Source: Streptomyces sp. NBC_01750
Lineage (GTDB): Bacteria > Actinomycetota > Actinomycetes > Streptomycetales > Streptomycetaceae
NCBI RefSeq assembly: GCF_035918095.1
Contig: NZ_CP109137.1
Location: 5,458,001 to 5,522,000, forward strand
Direction of reading: 5' to 3'
Length of the DNA stretch: 64,000 bases
The position numbers and the translations under genes are program-made. The notes beneath the pieces were generated by a model. It made no database searches. It was not told the DNA's origin and worked only from the letters and a program-made list of their open reading frames with translations. Positions 45,036 to 53,377 of the stretch are shown piece after piece. Numbering within the stretch: position 1 is the first letter of the stretch; each line of letters starts with the position of its first letter.

Positions 45036-45118
45036 CCGGTGAGCCAGCGGTGACCGCCATAGCCGGCCGGGTCCGGTCGGCAGCCGGTTCGTCCTCGATC
45101 GCCGGACGGGTTCGATCG

Positions 45119-45161
45119 CCGGACGGGCTTGAAAACAAGCCTGTCCGGCAAGCCCGTCCGG
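45119..45161. terminator. Hairpin with a tandemly duplicated right arm after glyA
   Basis: CCGGACGGGCTTG (45119-45131) can pair with CAAGCCTGTCCGG (45136-45148, one G-U pair, AAAA loop) or perfectly with the adjacent near-copy CAAGCCCGTCCGG (45149-45161). It lies between convergent glyA and the secreted membrane-protein gene. Two copies of TCGATCGCCGGACGGG start at 45095 and 45112. Confidence 0.75.
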
Positions 45162-45168
45162 AGAGTGC

Positions 45169-45891
45169 CTAGCTGTCGAGCAGCTCCTGACGGGGTCCGG
45201 TCTCCGGCGCGCCGCTGCCTCGCCCGAACGGCGGGCGCGGCAGCCGTGAGACCACCGGGCGGAGCACCAGTGCCAACACGGCCCCGGCAGCGAGCCCCGG
45301 TATCGCCCACCACCAGTCCGTGCCGCCGGCGGCAGCCGCCGCAGTGGGCCGCCGCCGCTCCTCGTGCGGGGGAGCGGCGGCTTCGGAACTCCCGCCCCGG
45401 TCCTGCTCCTGTCCCCATGCGGGTGGGAACATCGCGACTCCGCTCCCGCCGGACTTCTTGCCCATCAGACCCAGCTTCTTGAGGTGCCGGGTCAGCTCCG
45501 CCGGATTCCGCGCCTGATGCCAGTAGCCCTTCTGCGACGTCGGCTCCGTAGAGGTATGTATCCAGACGAGGCCCCGTCGCTCGCCCGGATACACCCGGTC
45601 CACGCGCCACGGGGCCACATCGTGGGCCATCCAGGTCACATTGATCTGCCGCGTCCCCACCGCCATGTCCAGCGACGGCGGCCGCTCCTTCTGGCCCTTC
45701 ACCCGGTCCGCCCCCAGCAGGCCCAACAGGGTCGTGTACTCCTTGTCGGAGTAGTAGAGCGAGGCCGTCTCACCGCTCTCGGGAGAGGTGATCAGTACAC
45801 TCGTCGGCCCTCCCGCCACCGCGCTCGGTGCGAGGATCCAGGTCAGTGCGAGCACCGCCGCCAGTGCGGCAAGTCGTCGTAGCAGTCGCAT
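45169..45891 (-). CDS. Secreted, C-terminally membrane-anchored protein of unknown function
   Basis: 240 residues from the ATG at 45891. A signal peptide covers residues 1-28 (RRLAALAAVLALTWILAPSAVA). An extracellular domain of about 110 residues follows, with SVLITSPESGETASLYYSDKEY at its start. Then come an Ala/Pro/Arg-rich linker, a membrane helix near residues 185-205 (WWWAIPGLAAGAVLALVL) and a basic cytoplasmic tail. It is a type I membrane protein. I recognise no family. It is transcribed leftward like the ECF sigma and partner genes, but the 123-bp gap before it argues for its own promoter. Confidence 0.7.
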   Translation of the reverse strand: MRLLRRLAALAAVLALTWILAPSAVAGGPTSVLITSPESGETASLYYSDKEYTTLLGLLGADRVKGQKERPPSLDMAVGTRQINVTWMAHDVAPWRVDRVYPGERRGLVWIHTSTEPTSQKGYWHQARNPAELTRHLKKLGLMGKKSGGSGVAMFPPAWGQEQDRGGSSEAAAPPHEERRRPTAAAAAGGTDWWWAIPGLAAGAVLALVLRPVVSRLPRPPFGRGSGAPETGPRQELLDS

Positions 45892-46014
45892 ACTTCCCCC
45901 AGCCGGAGCCGGTACAGACCATCCGCACCGCGTCCGCGTCACCTCTGGTACACCGCTCGCCCCCGCCAGGTTCCCGTTCCGGGACAATCGCTCGGCAGCG
46001 CGCGATGGGTCTTC

Positions 46015-46812
46015 TCAGGGCGTGGATTCCGCGATCTCCTCGGCGCGCGGCAGCGATGCCACGCCCTCGAGCCGCAGCGTCGTCCGCTCGTCCGCAGCCG
46101 TCCACAGCAGCGTCGGACCCGCCGTGCGCTCGGCCTCGGTCCACCCGGCGCCCTGTGCGTCGGTCATCCGGAACCGCAGCAGATGCGGCTCGGCGAACCA
46201 CAGGCCGGTCCCACCGCTCAGCGCCACCCACTCCGGCATGAGCCGAGCCTCCTTGGCGAAGCCGAGGTCCAGCCTCGCCGGGAACTCGTCCAGCCGTATC
46301 GTGCGACCCCGCTCGCTCCAGCACAGGCTCACCACCGACCTGCCCGCAGGCCCCACGGTCACCGAGACCGCGTCCGGCTCGCCGAGCGCTCCCGGCACCC
46401 GCGCCCTGAAGCCCGCGCGCCGCTCCGCCTCTGCCCAGGGGACCGGGTCGTGGCACCACGGAACAGGCCCCCCGGGCGGTGGCGGCATCGACGGGTCGTA
46501 CCGCACGTCCACCCCGCTGAAACCGAACCAGTCCGCCACGGCCGCCCGCACCGGAGGCGTGAGCACCAGCACCACCACGAGCCCGGAGAGGGCGACCGTC
46601 AGTGCCCGGCCCCGCCTGCGTGTCCAGCGCCTGAACCGCTCGGCCCTCCCGGGCGCGGCGGGCACGGGCACCGCCTCGGCGAGGAGCTGCGCCAGCACCC
46701 GCTCCGCCATCGTCTCGCCGTCGACATCCGGGATCCCGATCCCGCGCCCCAGCCCTCGCAGCTCCTCACGCAGGGCCTCGTGCTCGTCGCCAGGACGATC
46801 CTCGTCACTCAT
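46015..46812 (-). CDS. Membrane protein coupled to an ECF sigma factor, possible anti-sigma factor
   Basis: 265 residues. An acidic, helical N-terminal 60 residues (EHEALREELRGLGRGIG...) would be cytoplasmic. One membrane helix lies near residues 72-92 (LTVALSGLVVVLVLTPPVRAAVA), followed by an extracytoplasmic domain of about 170 residues containing two cysteines. The start overlaps the sigma gene's stop by four bases (ATGA), so the proteins are made together. That layout is what is expected of an anti-sigma factor, though the zinc-binding H-x3-C-x2-C motif of ZAS-type anti-sigmas is absent. The role is an inference from coupling and topology. Confidence 0.68.
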   Translation of the reverse strand: MSDEDRPGDEHEALREELRGLGRGIGIPDVDGETMAERVLAQLLAEAVPVPAAPGRAERFRRWTRRRGRALTVALSGLVVVLVLTPPVRAAVADWFGFSGVDVRYDPSMPPPPGGPVPWCHDPVPWAEAERRAGFRARVPGALGEPDAVSVTVGPAGRSVVSLCWSERGRTIRLDEFPARLDLGFAKEARLMPEWVALSGGTGLWFAEPHLLRFRMTDAQGAGWTEAERTAGPTLLWTAADERTTLRLEGVASLPRAEEIAESTP

Positions 46813-47453
46813 TGCTCCTCACCTCCCTTCCCCGGCAGAAGCCCCGGAAGCAGCCGCCCCAGCTTCCGCAGCGCGCGGTTCAGCCTCGACTTCACCGTGC
46901 CGCGCGGCCAGCCCAGCGCCTCGGCCGTCTCCGCCTCGTCCATCTCCAGCAGATAGCGGTAGGTGACGACCTGCCGCTGCTCCTCACTCAGCTCGTCCAG
47001 CGCCGCCCGCAGCAGCGCTTTCCGCTCCTCCGCCACGGCAGCCACCGCAGGGTCCGCCGATTCCGGTATCAGCGGCTCGGAGCCGAGCAGCAGCGCCTCC
47101 CGCCCGGCGAGCGCCCGCAGCCGCACCGCGGAGCGCACTGTGTTCCTCGTCTCATTGGCCACGATCCGCAGCAGCCACGGACGGAAGGCCGCGCCGTCCC
47201 GGAACCGTCCCAGCGACTGGTACGCCTTGAGGAAGGCGCTCTGCACCACATCCTCCGCATCCGCACCCGCCCCGAAGGCCACAGCCGCCCTCAGCGCGAC
47301 ATTCGTATGGGCGCGCACCAGCTCCGCGTACGCCTCCGGCTCTCCGGCGCGCACCCGTGCGATCACCGCAGCCTCGTCGAGGACGAAGCCGCCCCCCTCC
47401 ACGACGGTGCAGCCCCCCTCCGGCGTCCCCTCGCGCGTACTCACACCTTTCAT
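46809..47453 (-). CDS. ECF-family RNA polymerase sigma factor
   Basis: About 214 residues from the ATG at 47453; an in-frame GTG at 47444 is an alternative, since neither has a strong ribosome-binding site. Region 2 is seen as [64 protein letters not shown] (blocks [14 protein letters not shown] and [12 protein letters not shown]). Region 4 is [48 protein letters not shown] (blocks [10 protein letters not shown] and [11 protein letters not shown]). It would direct RNA polymerase to a stress regulon, held in check by the coupled membrane protein. It is divergent from trpS with about 37 bp between starts. Confidence 0.9.
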   Translation of the reverse strand: MKGVSTREGTPEGGCTVVEGGGFVLDEAAVIARVRAGEPEAYAELVRAHTNVALRAAVAFGAGADAEDVVQSAFLKAYQSLGRFRDGAAFRPWLLRIVANETRNTVRSAVRLRALAGREALLLGSEPLIPESADPAVAAVAEERKALLRAALDELSEEQRQVVTYRYLLEMDEAETAEALGWPRGTVKSRLNRALRKLGRLLPGLLPGKGGEEQ

Positions 47454-47499
47454 ACACCGGCGGCCGGAGATCGGTTCCACACCTGAGAGAATGATGAGC

Positions 47500-48513
47500 A
47501 TGGCCTCTGACCGACCCCGCGCGCTCTCCGGTATCCAGCCCACCGCAGGCTCGTTCCACCTTGGGAACTACCTCGGTGCGATCCGCCAGTACGTGGCGCT
47601 GCAGGAGACCCACGACGCGTTCTACATGGTCGTGGACCTGCACGCGATCACCATGCCGCAGGACCCCGCCGAGCTGCGTGCCAACACCCGGCTCGCCGCC
47701 GCCCAGCTGCTCGCCGCCGGTCTCGACCCCGAGCGCTGCACCCTCTTCATCCAGAGTCATGTCCCCGAGCACGCCCAGCTCGGCTGGATCATGAATTGCC
47801 TCACCGGTTTCGGCGAGGCCTCCCGGATGACGCAGTTCAAGGACAAGTCCGCCAAGCAGGGCGCCGACCGCGCCACCGTCGGCCTCTTCACGTATCCGAT
47901 CCTGCAGGTCGCGGACATCCTGCTCTACCAGGCCAACGCCGTCCCGGTCGGTGAGGACCAGCGCCAGCACATCGAGCTCACCCGTGACCTCGCCGAGCGC
48001 TTCAACAGCCGCTTCGGCGACACCTTCACCGTCCCGGCGCCGCACATCGTCAAGGAGGTCGCGAAGATCTACGACCTCCAGGACCCGTCGATCAAGATGA
48101 GCAAGTCGGCCTCCACGCCCAAGGGCCTGATCAATCTGCTCGACGAGCCCAAGGCGACCGCCAAGAAGGTCAAGAGCGCGGTCACCGACACCGACACCGT
48201 CATCCGGTTCGACCCCGTGAACAAGCCGGGCGTCTCCAACCTCCTCACCATCCACTCCACCCTCACCGGCAAGACTGTCGCCGAGCTCGAGGCGGAGTAC
48301 GAGGGCAAGATGTACGGCGCGCTCAAGACCGACCTCGCCGAGATCATGGTGGACTTCGTCACGCCGTTCCGGAGCCGTACGCAGGAATATCTGGACGACC
48401 CCGAGACGCTGGATTCCATCCTGGCCAAGGGCGCGGAGAAGGCCCGCGCGGTCGCCGCCGAGACCCTGGCCGCCGCATACGACAAGGTGGGCTTCCTTCC
48501 CGCCAAACATTGA
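47500..48513 (+). CDS. trpS: Tryptophanyl-tRNA synthetase
   Basis: 337 residues, a normal bacterial TrpRS. The class I HIGH-like signature is FHLGNYLGA (residues 18-26) and the second signature is SIKMSKSA (about 200-207), with the tryptophan-pocket region [10 protein letters not shown] written here as [10 protein letters not shown]. It charges tRNA-Trp in the cytoplasm. The ATG at 47500 fits homologues ([15 protein letters not shown]); in-frame ATGs at 47491 and 47494 are possible but have no space for a ribosome-binding site. Streptomyces often carry a second trpS linked to indolmycin resistance; this one looks like the housekeeping copy. A hairpin follows the stop. Confidence 0.95.
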   Translation: MASDRPRALSGIQPTAGSFHLGNYLGAIRQYVALQETHDAFYMVVDLHAITMPQDPAELRANTRLAAAQLLAAGLDPERCTLFIQSHVPEHAQLGWIMNCLTGFGEASRMTQFKDKSAKQGADRATVGLFTYPILQVADILLYQANAVPVGEDQRQHIELTRDLAERFNSRFGDTFTVPAPHIVKEVAKIYDLQDPSIKMSKSASTPKGLINLLDEPKATAKKVKSAVTDTDTVIRFDPVNKPGVSNLLTIHSTLTGKTVAELEAEYEGKMYGALKTDLAEIMVDFVTPFRSRTQEYLDDPETLDSILAKGAEKARAVAAETLAAAYDKVGFLPAKH

Positions 48514-48558
48514 GGACACTGATTCCGTCTGATTCATCACTGAATCAGCACTGTGTCC
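48514..48558 (+). terminator. Compound hairpin after trpS
   Basis: CTGATTCA (48529-48536) and TGAATCAG (48541-48548) form a perfect 8-bp stem with a 4-nt loop. GGACAC (48514-48519) and GTGTCC (48553-48558) can close it into a longer structure that begins directly after the trpS stop. Confidence 0.55.
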
Positions 48559-48637
48559 AAGGACTCTGGTCACATCTACGGTTCAGCCGCCACACTGGCG
48601 GCTGCAGACCTACCTACCGACGACTGAGGAGAACGAC

Positions 48638-49219
48638 GTGGGGACCGTAACGCTCGGCGTTTCGATCGCGGTCCCGGAGCCTTACGGCAGCCTGCTCCAG
48701 GAGCGGCGCGCGGGCTTCGGGGATCCCGCCGCGTACGGTATTCCCACGCACATCACGCTCCTCCCGCCCACCGAGGCGGAGGCCGACGCCCTGCCCGCGA
48801 TCGAGGCGCATCTCGCCGAGGTCGCGCGCTCCGGCCGGCCGTTCCCGATGCGGCTCTCCGGTACCGGAACGTTCCGCCCGCTCTCGCCCGTCGTCTTCGT
48901 CCAGGTCGCCGAGGGCGCGGCGGCCTGCACCTGGCTGCAGAAGCGGGTGCGGGATGCCTCCGGGCCGCTCGTGCGCGAGCTGCAGTTCTCGTACCACCCG
49001 CATGTGACCGTGGCGCACGGAATCGCCGAGGAGGCGATGGACCGGGCCTACGAGGAGCTGTCGGACTACGAGGCGGCGTGGACCTGCGCCTCCTTCGCCC
49101 TGTACGAGCAGGGCGCGGACGGCGTGTGGCGCAAGCTCAGCTCGTACGCCTTCGGCGGCGGCATCGCGGCGGTCCCGGCCCAGGGCGCCCCGATCGACGA
49201 GCCCGCCGCGACCATCTGA
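48638..49219 (+). CDS. 2'-5' RNA ligase-like/cyclic phosphodiesterase (2H family)
   Basis: 193 residues with the two H-x-T/S signatures that define the 2H phosphoesterases, PTHITLLPP (about residue 38) and HPHVTVAHG (about residue 119), placed symmetrically in the bilobed fold. Bacterial relatives (LigT/ThpR) hydrolyse 2',3'-cyclic phosphates or join RNA halves at tRNA-like ends. The GTG at 48638 follows GAGGAGAA. It lies 124 bp after trpS, with a hairpin between, so it probably has its own promoter. The RNA or nucleotide substrate is unknown. Confidence 0.88.
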   Translation: MGTVTLGVSIAVPEPYGSLLQERRAGFGDPAAYGIPTHITLLPPTEAEADALPAIEAHLAEVARSGRPFPMRLSGTGTFRPLSPVVFVQVAEGAAACTWLQKRVRDASGPLVRELQFSYHPHVTVAHGIAEEAMDRAYEELSDYEAAWTCASFALYEQGADGVWRKLSSYAFGGGIAAVPAQGAPIDEPAATI

Positions 49220-49324
49220 CCCGACCGTCCGGCCCACCGCGACTCGCGAGCGCCCACCGCGGCTCGCGGCCGGCCCCACCGTGACTCGCACCCCGCGACC
49301 GGCGGCCGGCGCCCCGCGAGGCCG

Positions 49325-50080
49325 TCAGACGGGCAGCCGGCGGAAGACCGGCCTCGGTACATGTCGTAGCGCCGACATCACCAAACGCAGCGCTCCTGGC
49401 ACCCACACCGTGTCCGACCTGCGCCGCAGCCCCTGCTCGATGGCCGCGGCGACCGCGTCCGGCGTGGTGGCCAGCGGTGCCTCGGCCAGCCCCGCCGTCA
49501 TCTTCGTGCGTACGAATCCGGGGCGTACGACCATCACATGCACTCCGGTCCCGTGCAGCGCGTCACCCAGACCCTGTGTGAAGGCGTCCAGGCCGGCCTT
49601 GCTCGAGCCGTAGATGAAGTTGGCGCGGCGGGCCCGCTCGCCCGCCACCGACGACAGCACCACGATCGAGCCGTGCCCCTGGCTCTGCAGCGCGCCCGCG
49701 CACACCAGTGAGGCAGAGACCGCCCCTGTGAAGTTGGTCTGCGCGACCCGGACCGCCGCCAGCGGCTCGGACTCGTCGTTCGCCTGATCGCCGAGGACGC
49801 CGAAGGCGAGCAGCACCATGTCGATGTCGCCCTCCGCGAAGACCTTGCCCAGTGCAGACTCGTGCGCGGCGGGGTCGAGGGCGTCGAAGGCGACGGTGTG
49901 CACGTCCGCGCCGAGCGTGCGCAGCTCGGCCGCGGCGGTCTCCAGAGCGGGCGAGGGACGGCCCGCCAGCCAGACCGTACGGGCGCGGCGGGCGATGAGC
50001 CGGCGGGCGGTGGCCAGCCCGATGTCCGACGTACCGCCGAGGACGAGCAGGGACTGCGGGGTGCCGAAGGCGTCCTTCAT
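49325..50080 (-). CDS. dprE2: DprE2-like decaprenyl-phosphoryl-2-keto-ribose reductase (SDR)
   Basis: 251 residues, a short-chain dehydrogenase. The NAD(P) loop is LVLGGTSDIGLATARRL (residues 12-28), the catalytic serine is in IVVLSSVAGERARR, and the Tyr-Lys pair is in IYGSSKAGLDAF (about residues 157-161). The mycobacterial DprE2 signature is recognisable in LGGTSDIGLA and VVRPGFVRTKMT. It would reduce the keto intermediate made by DprE1, completing epimerisation of decaprenyl-phosphoryl-ribose to -arabinose. It lies downstream of dprE1, as in Mycobacterium, with a 112-bp gap. Confidence 0.85.
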   Translation of the reverse strand: MKDAFGTPQSLLVLGGTSDIGLATARRLIARRARTVWLAGRPSPALETAAAELRTLGADVHTVAFDALDPAAHESALGKVFAEGDIDMVLLAFGVLGDQANDESEPLAAVRVAQTNFTGAVSASLVCAGALQSQGHGSIVVLSSVAGERARRANFIYGSSKAGLDAFTQGLGDALHGTGVHVMVVRPGFVRTKMTAGLAEAPLATTPDAVAAAIEQGLRRRSDTVWVPGALRLVMSALRHVPRPVFRRLPV

Positions 50081-50192
50081 GACAGGGGCTCCTCAAGGAG
50101 GGAGGGAAGGGGCGGGGGAAGGGACGGGGGCGGGTAGGCGGCGGGTGCGGGGCTCGGACGCCGGAAGGGCCCAGGGCTGTCGCAGCCGGGCG

Positions 50193-51545
50193 TCACAGGG
50201 CCAGGCGCCTCGACAGGTCCGAGACGAAGACGCCCCTCGGGTCCGCCTCGGCCCGCAGTGCGCGGAATTCGGGCAGCCGCGGGTACATCTCGGCGAGCAG
50301 CTCCGGGCGCAGCCGGGAGTCCTTCGCGAGATAGACCCGGCCGCCCGCCGACGCGACCTCCTCGTCCAGCTCGTCCAGGAACGCGCCGAGGCCCGGCAGC
50401 CGGGCCGGGATGTCCAGAGCCAGGGTCCAGCCGGCCATCGGGAACGACAGCCACCCCGGGTCGCCCTCGCCGAACCGCTTCAGCACCGCCAGCGACGAGG
50501 GGCAGCCGCGCCGCGAGATGCGCCGCACGATCCGGCGCAGTGCCTCCTCCTGCCCGTGGCCGACGACGAACTGGTACTGCACGAAGCCGCCGCGCCCGTA
50601 CATCCGGTTCCAGTGCGGGACGCCGTCCAAGGGGTGGAAGAAGGCCGAGATCTTCTGCAGCTCACCGGTCCGCCACAGCGGCGCCCGGCGGTACCAGAAC
50701 GCGTTGAAGAGCCCGACGGTGGTTCGTCCCAGCAGTCCTTCCGGTACGAAGCCGGGGGCGGCCGGCAGCTGTCCCGGGCGGAATGTGAGCGGCGTGCGCC
50801 GCGCGCGCGGAGGAAGCGCGTCCAGCGGTGCGTGCTCCCCGCGGGTGAGAACCGAGCGCCCCAGCGCACGGCCGCGCGCGAGGAGGTCGACCCAGGCGAC
50901 CGAGTACCGGTAACGGTGATCGGTGGTGCTGAGCCTGTTCATCAAATCGTCCAGGTCCGTGGTCCGTTCGGTGTCGACGGACATCAGCGAGGTCTCGACC
51001 GGATGGAGCTGCACTGTCGCCGAGAGGATCACCCCGGTCAGTCCCATGCCGCCCGCCGTCGCGTTGAAGAGGTCGGTGCCCGGGACGACATCAAGGATCT
51101 CGCCGTCCGCGGTGAGCAGTTCCAACGACCGCACATGGCGGGAGAAGGATCCTGAGACATGGTGGTTCTTGCCATGGATGTCGGCGCCGATCGCGCCGCC
51201 CACCGTGACGTAGCGGGTCCCCGGGGTCACCGGCACGAACCAGCCGAGCGGCAGGAGCACCTCCATCAGCCGGTGCAGGCTCACGCCCGCGTCGCACACG
51301 ACGAGGCCCGCCTCCGCGTCGACGGTACGGATCCGGTCCAGCGCGGTCATGTCGAGTACGGAGCCGCCCGCGTTCTGCGCCGCGTCGCCGTACGCCCGCC
51401 CGAGCCCGCGGGCGATGCCGCCGCGCGCCCCCCACGTCCGTACCGCTGCCGCGGCCTCCGTGGATGTACGGGGCCGCAGCATTCGGGAGGTCGTCGGGGC
51501 GGTCCGGCCCCAACCGGTGACGGACACGAAGTCGGCACTGAGCAT
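50193..51545 (-). CDS. dprE1: DprE1-like decaprenyl-phosphoryl-ribose 2-oxidase
   Basis: 450 residues from the ATG at 51545. It is a VAO-type FAD oxidase with GRAYGDAAQNAGG and IHGKNHHVSGSF binding the flavin, and the catalytic lysine in YLAKDSRL near the C-terminus, as in mycobacterial DprE1 (Lys418). The C-terminal end VFVSDLSRRLAL is characteristic. Where M. tuberculosis has the benzothiazinone-reactive Cys387 (GWNICVDFP), this protein reads GWTLALDIP, with alanine. It oxidises C2 of decaprenyl-phosphoryl-ribose. The ribosome-binding site is only AAGGGC. Divergent from the PAP2 gene across 158 bp. Confidence 0.88.
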   Translation of the reverse strand: MLSADFVSVTGWGRTAPTTSRMLRPRTSTEAAAAVRTWGARGGIARGLGRAYGDAAQNAGGSVLDMTALDRIRTVDAEAGLVVCDAGVSLHRLMEVLLPLGWFVPVTPGTRYVTVGGAIGADIHGKNHHVSGSFSRHVRSLELLTADGEILDVVPGTDLFNATAGGMGLTGVILSATVQLHPVETSLMSVDTERTTDLDDLMNRLSTTDHRYRYSVAWVDLLARGRALGRSVLTRGEHAPLDALPPRARRTPLTFRPGQLPAAPGFVPEGLLGRTTVGLFNAFWYRRAPLWRTGELQKISAFFHPLDGVPHWNRMYGRGGFVQYQFVVGHGQEEALRRIVRRISRRGCPSSLAVLKRFGEGDPGWLSFPMAGWTLALDIPARLPGLGAFLDELDEEVASAGGRVYLAKDSRLRPELLAEMYPRLPEFRALRAEADPRGVFVSDLSRRLAL

Positions 51546-51703
51546 GCCCTTGACCGTATAGCCGCCTATTGACCAATTGCTCTGTACGTCACCGGACTCG
51601 CCGAAATGGGTGATTAAACGAGTGTCATTAAAGATGGGCGTGAAAGTGGGCCGATCGCCGAGAAGAGTCGCCCCTGGCTCATGAGAAGGGGTGGCGAAGG
51701 CAC

Positions 51704-52306
51704 ATGGGATACGTCGACTGTGCGGCCGCCGACCGGCGGCTGCTGGCGGCGATGCGCGACTGCGGCGGCGAGCCGCGTGTGGCCGCGGTCGCCCGCGCAC
51801 TCTCGTTCACCGGAGAGCACGGCGCGCTCTGGCTCGTCGCCGGGCTCGCGGGAGCGGCTGCCGACCGGGAGTGGCGCGGGGCATGGCTGCGCGCCACGAC
51901 CCTGGTGGGCGCAGCCCATCTGGCGAGTATGGGAATCAAACGGCTGGTACGCCGCCCCCGGCCCGAACTCCTGGCTCGTGAGCCCCTCGTGCGCACCGCC
52001 GGACGGCACTCCTTTCCCAGCTCGCACGCCGCATCGTCGGCCGCGGCCGCTGTCGCCTTCGGTGCGGTACGCCCCGTCGGCCGCCGGCTGGCGCCGCCGC
52101 TGGCTGCCGCGATGTGCGTCTCCCGCCTGGTCGCCGGCGTCCACTATCCGACGGACATCGCCGCGGGTGCCGTGCTCGGCGGGCTCACCGCGGGTCTGGG
52201 TGCGGCCTGGATGACGCGCCCCCTCGTGGGAGCCGCGGAACTCGCCTCAGGCGCCTCAGGCGCCTCAGGCGCCGCAGGAGCTGCGGGAGGCGGGCGGGAT
52301 GACTGA
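51704..52306 (+). CDS. PAP2-family phosphatase, probable decaprenyl-phosphoryl-5-phosphoribose phosphatase
   Basis: 200 residues. The three PAP2 phosphatase motifs are present: KRLVRRPRP (about residues 79-87), SFPSSHA (104-110) and SRLVAGVHYPTD (about 143-154). Three to five hydrophobic segments make it a membrane enzyme. In mycobacteria the PAP2 protein Rv3807c sits beside the UbiA-type phosphoribosyltransferase and removes the 5-phosphate from its product, and here the same two genes overlap by eight bases. The C-terminus is a slippage-prone stretch of Ala-Ser-Gly repeats coded by a 9-bp tandem repeat. Confidence 0.85.
   Translation: MGYVDCAAADRRLLAAMRDCGGEPRVAAVARALSFTGEHGALWLVAGLAGAAADREWRGAWLRATTLVGAAHLASMGIKRLVRRPRPELLAREPLVRTAGRHSFPSSHAASSAAAAVAFGAVRPVGRRLAPPLAAAMCVSRLVAGVHYPTDIAAGAVLGGLTAGLGAAWMTRPLVGAAELASGASGASGAAGAAGGGRDD
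52244..52279. repeat. 9-bp tandem repeat coding the PAP2 C-terminal tail
   Basis: GCCTCAGGC occurs three times in a row from 52244 to 52270, followed by a degenerate fourth copy. The unit is in frame (Ala-Ser-Gly), so copy-number change would lengthen or shorten the tail without a frameshift. Confidence 0.85.
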
Positions 52307-53240
52307 GCGCGGCACCGCGCTGCTGGACCGGCCGGAGCGGCCCACCCCACTTCGGGCCATGAGACTGCCCGTCGGCCTGATCAGGACCGCCCGGCCGCGC
52401 CAGTGGGTCAAGAATGTGCTTGTCATGGCCGCCCCCGCCTCCGCCGGAGCGCTGGACTCGCGGCACACCGCCGTCCAACTGGCCGTTGTCTTCGTTCTGT
52501 TCACGACGGCCGCCGCGGGCGTCTACCTGATCAACGACGCCCGGGACGCCGGTGCCGACCGTGCGCACCCCGTCAAATGCCGACGGCCGGTCGCCGCCGG
52601 GGACGTCCCGGTGGCCCTTGCCCATACCGTCGGCGCGCTGCTTGCCGGCGCCGCGATCGCCGGCGCCGTCACTTTGTGCAATGCCATGACCGGCGCGCTG
52701 CTCATCGCGTACCTGTCGATGCAACTCGCGTACTGCATCTGGCTCAAGCATGTTCTCGTCGTCGATCTGGCAGTCGTCAGCACCGGGTTCCTGATGCGCG
52801 CGATGATCGGCGGGATCGCGCTCGGCATCCCCCTGTCCCGGTGGTTCCTGATCACCACCGGCTTCGGCGCGCTTTTCATGGTGGCGGCCAAGCGGTACTC
52901 GGAGGCCGTGCAGATGGAGGGCGCCAAGGGCGCGACGCGTGCGCTGCTGAACGAGTACACGACCGGATATCTGCGCTTCGTCTGGCAGCTCGCTGCCGGT
53001 GTCGCCGTGCTCGCCTACTGTCTGTGGGCCATGGAGAGCGGTGGCGTGGCCGACCGGGCACTGCTGCCCTGGCGGCAGCTGTCGGTGATCGCGTTCATCC
53101 TGGCGGTGCTGCGGTACGCGGTCTTCGCTGACCGGGGTACGGCCGGCGCGCCCGAGGACGTCGTGCTGCGCGACCGGGCGTTCGCCGTCATCGGGCTGGT
53201 GTGGGCGGCGATGTACGGACTGGCGGTCGCCGATCTGTGA
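52299..53240 (+). CDS. UbiA-family decaprenyl-phosphate phosphoribosyltransferase
   Basis: 313 residues with about eight hydrophobic segments, a UbiA-superfamily prenyl-phosphate transferase. The first Asp-rich motif is NDARDAGAD, giving the N-D-x3-D pattern at about residues 80-86, introduced by RPRQWVKNVL, which is diagnostic of the Rv3806c (DPPR synthase) branch rather than menaquinone UbiA. The second motif region contains RYSEAVQMEG. It would transfer phosphoribose from PRPP to decaprenyl phosphate, the first step toward decaprenyl-phosphoryl-arabinose. It overlaps the PAP2 gene by eight bases and so is translationally linked. Confidence 0.87.
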   Translation: MTERGTALLDRPERPTPLRAMRLPVGLIRTARPRQWVKNVLVMAAPASAGALDSRHTAVQLAVVFVLFTTAAAGVYLINDARDAGADRAHPVKCRRPVAAGDVPVALAHTVGALLAGAAIAGAVTLCNAMTGALLIAYLSMQLAYCIWLKHVLVVDLAVVSTGFLMRAMIGGIALGIPLSRWFLITTGFGALFMVAAKRYSEAVQMEGAKGATRALLNEYTTGYLRFVWQLAAGVAVLAYCLWAMESGGVADRALLPWRQLSVIAFILAVLRYAVFADRGTAGAPEDVVLRDRAFAVIGLVWAAMYGLAVADL

Positions 53241-53265
53241 GCGGCCTGCGGATCGGGCCGGATCG

Positions 53266-53298
53266 GTCGGACCAGTCGGACCGGTCGGATCGGGTCGG
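53266..53298. repeat. Degenerate 9-bp tandem repeat (TCGGACCGG type)
   Basis: About four imperfect copies lie in the 137-bp gap between the UbiA-type and BrkB-family genes. No gene is present in the gap. Confidence 0.5.
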
Positions 53299-53377
53299 CA
53301 GGGGCAGTCCTCGCCGCCTGCCTCCGATTCCGGCGAATGGGGACGCTGGTATTCGGTGTGGAGGGTACGCGTACGAC

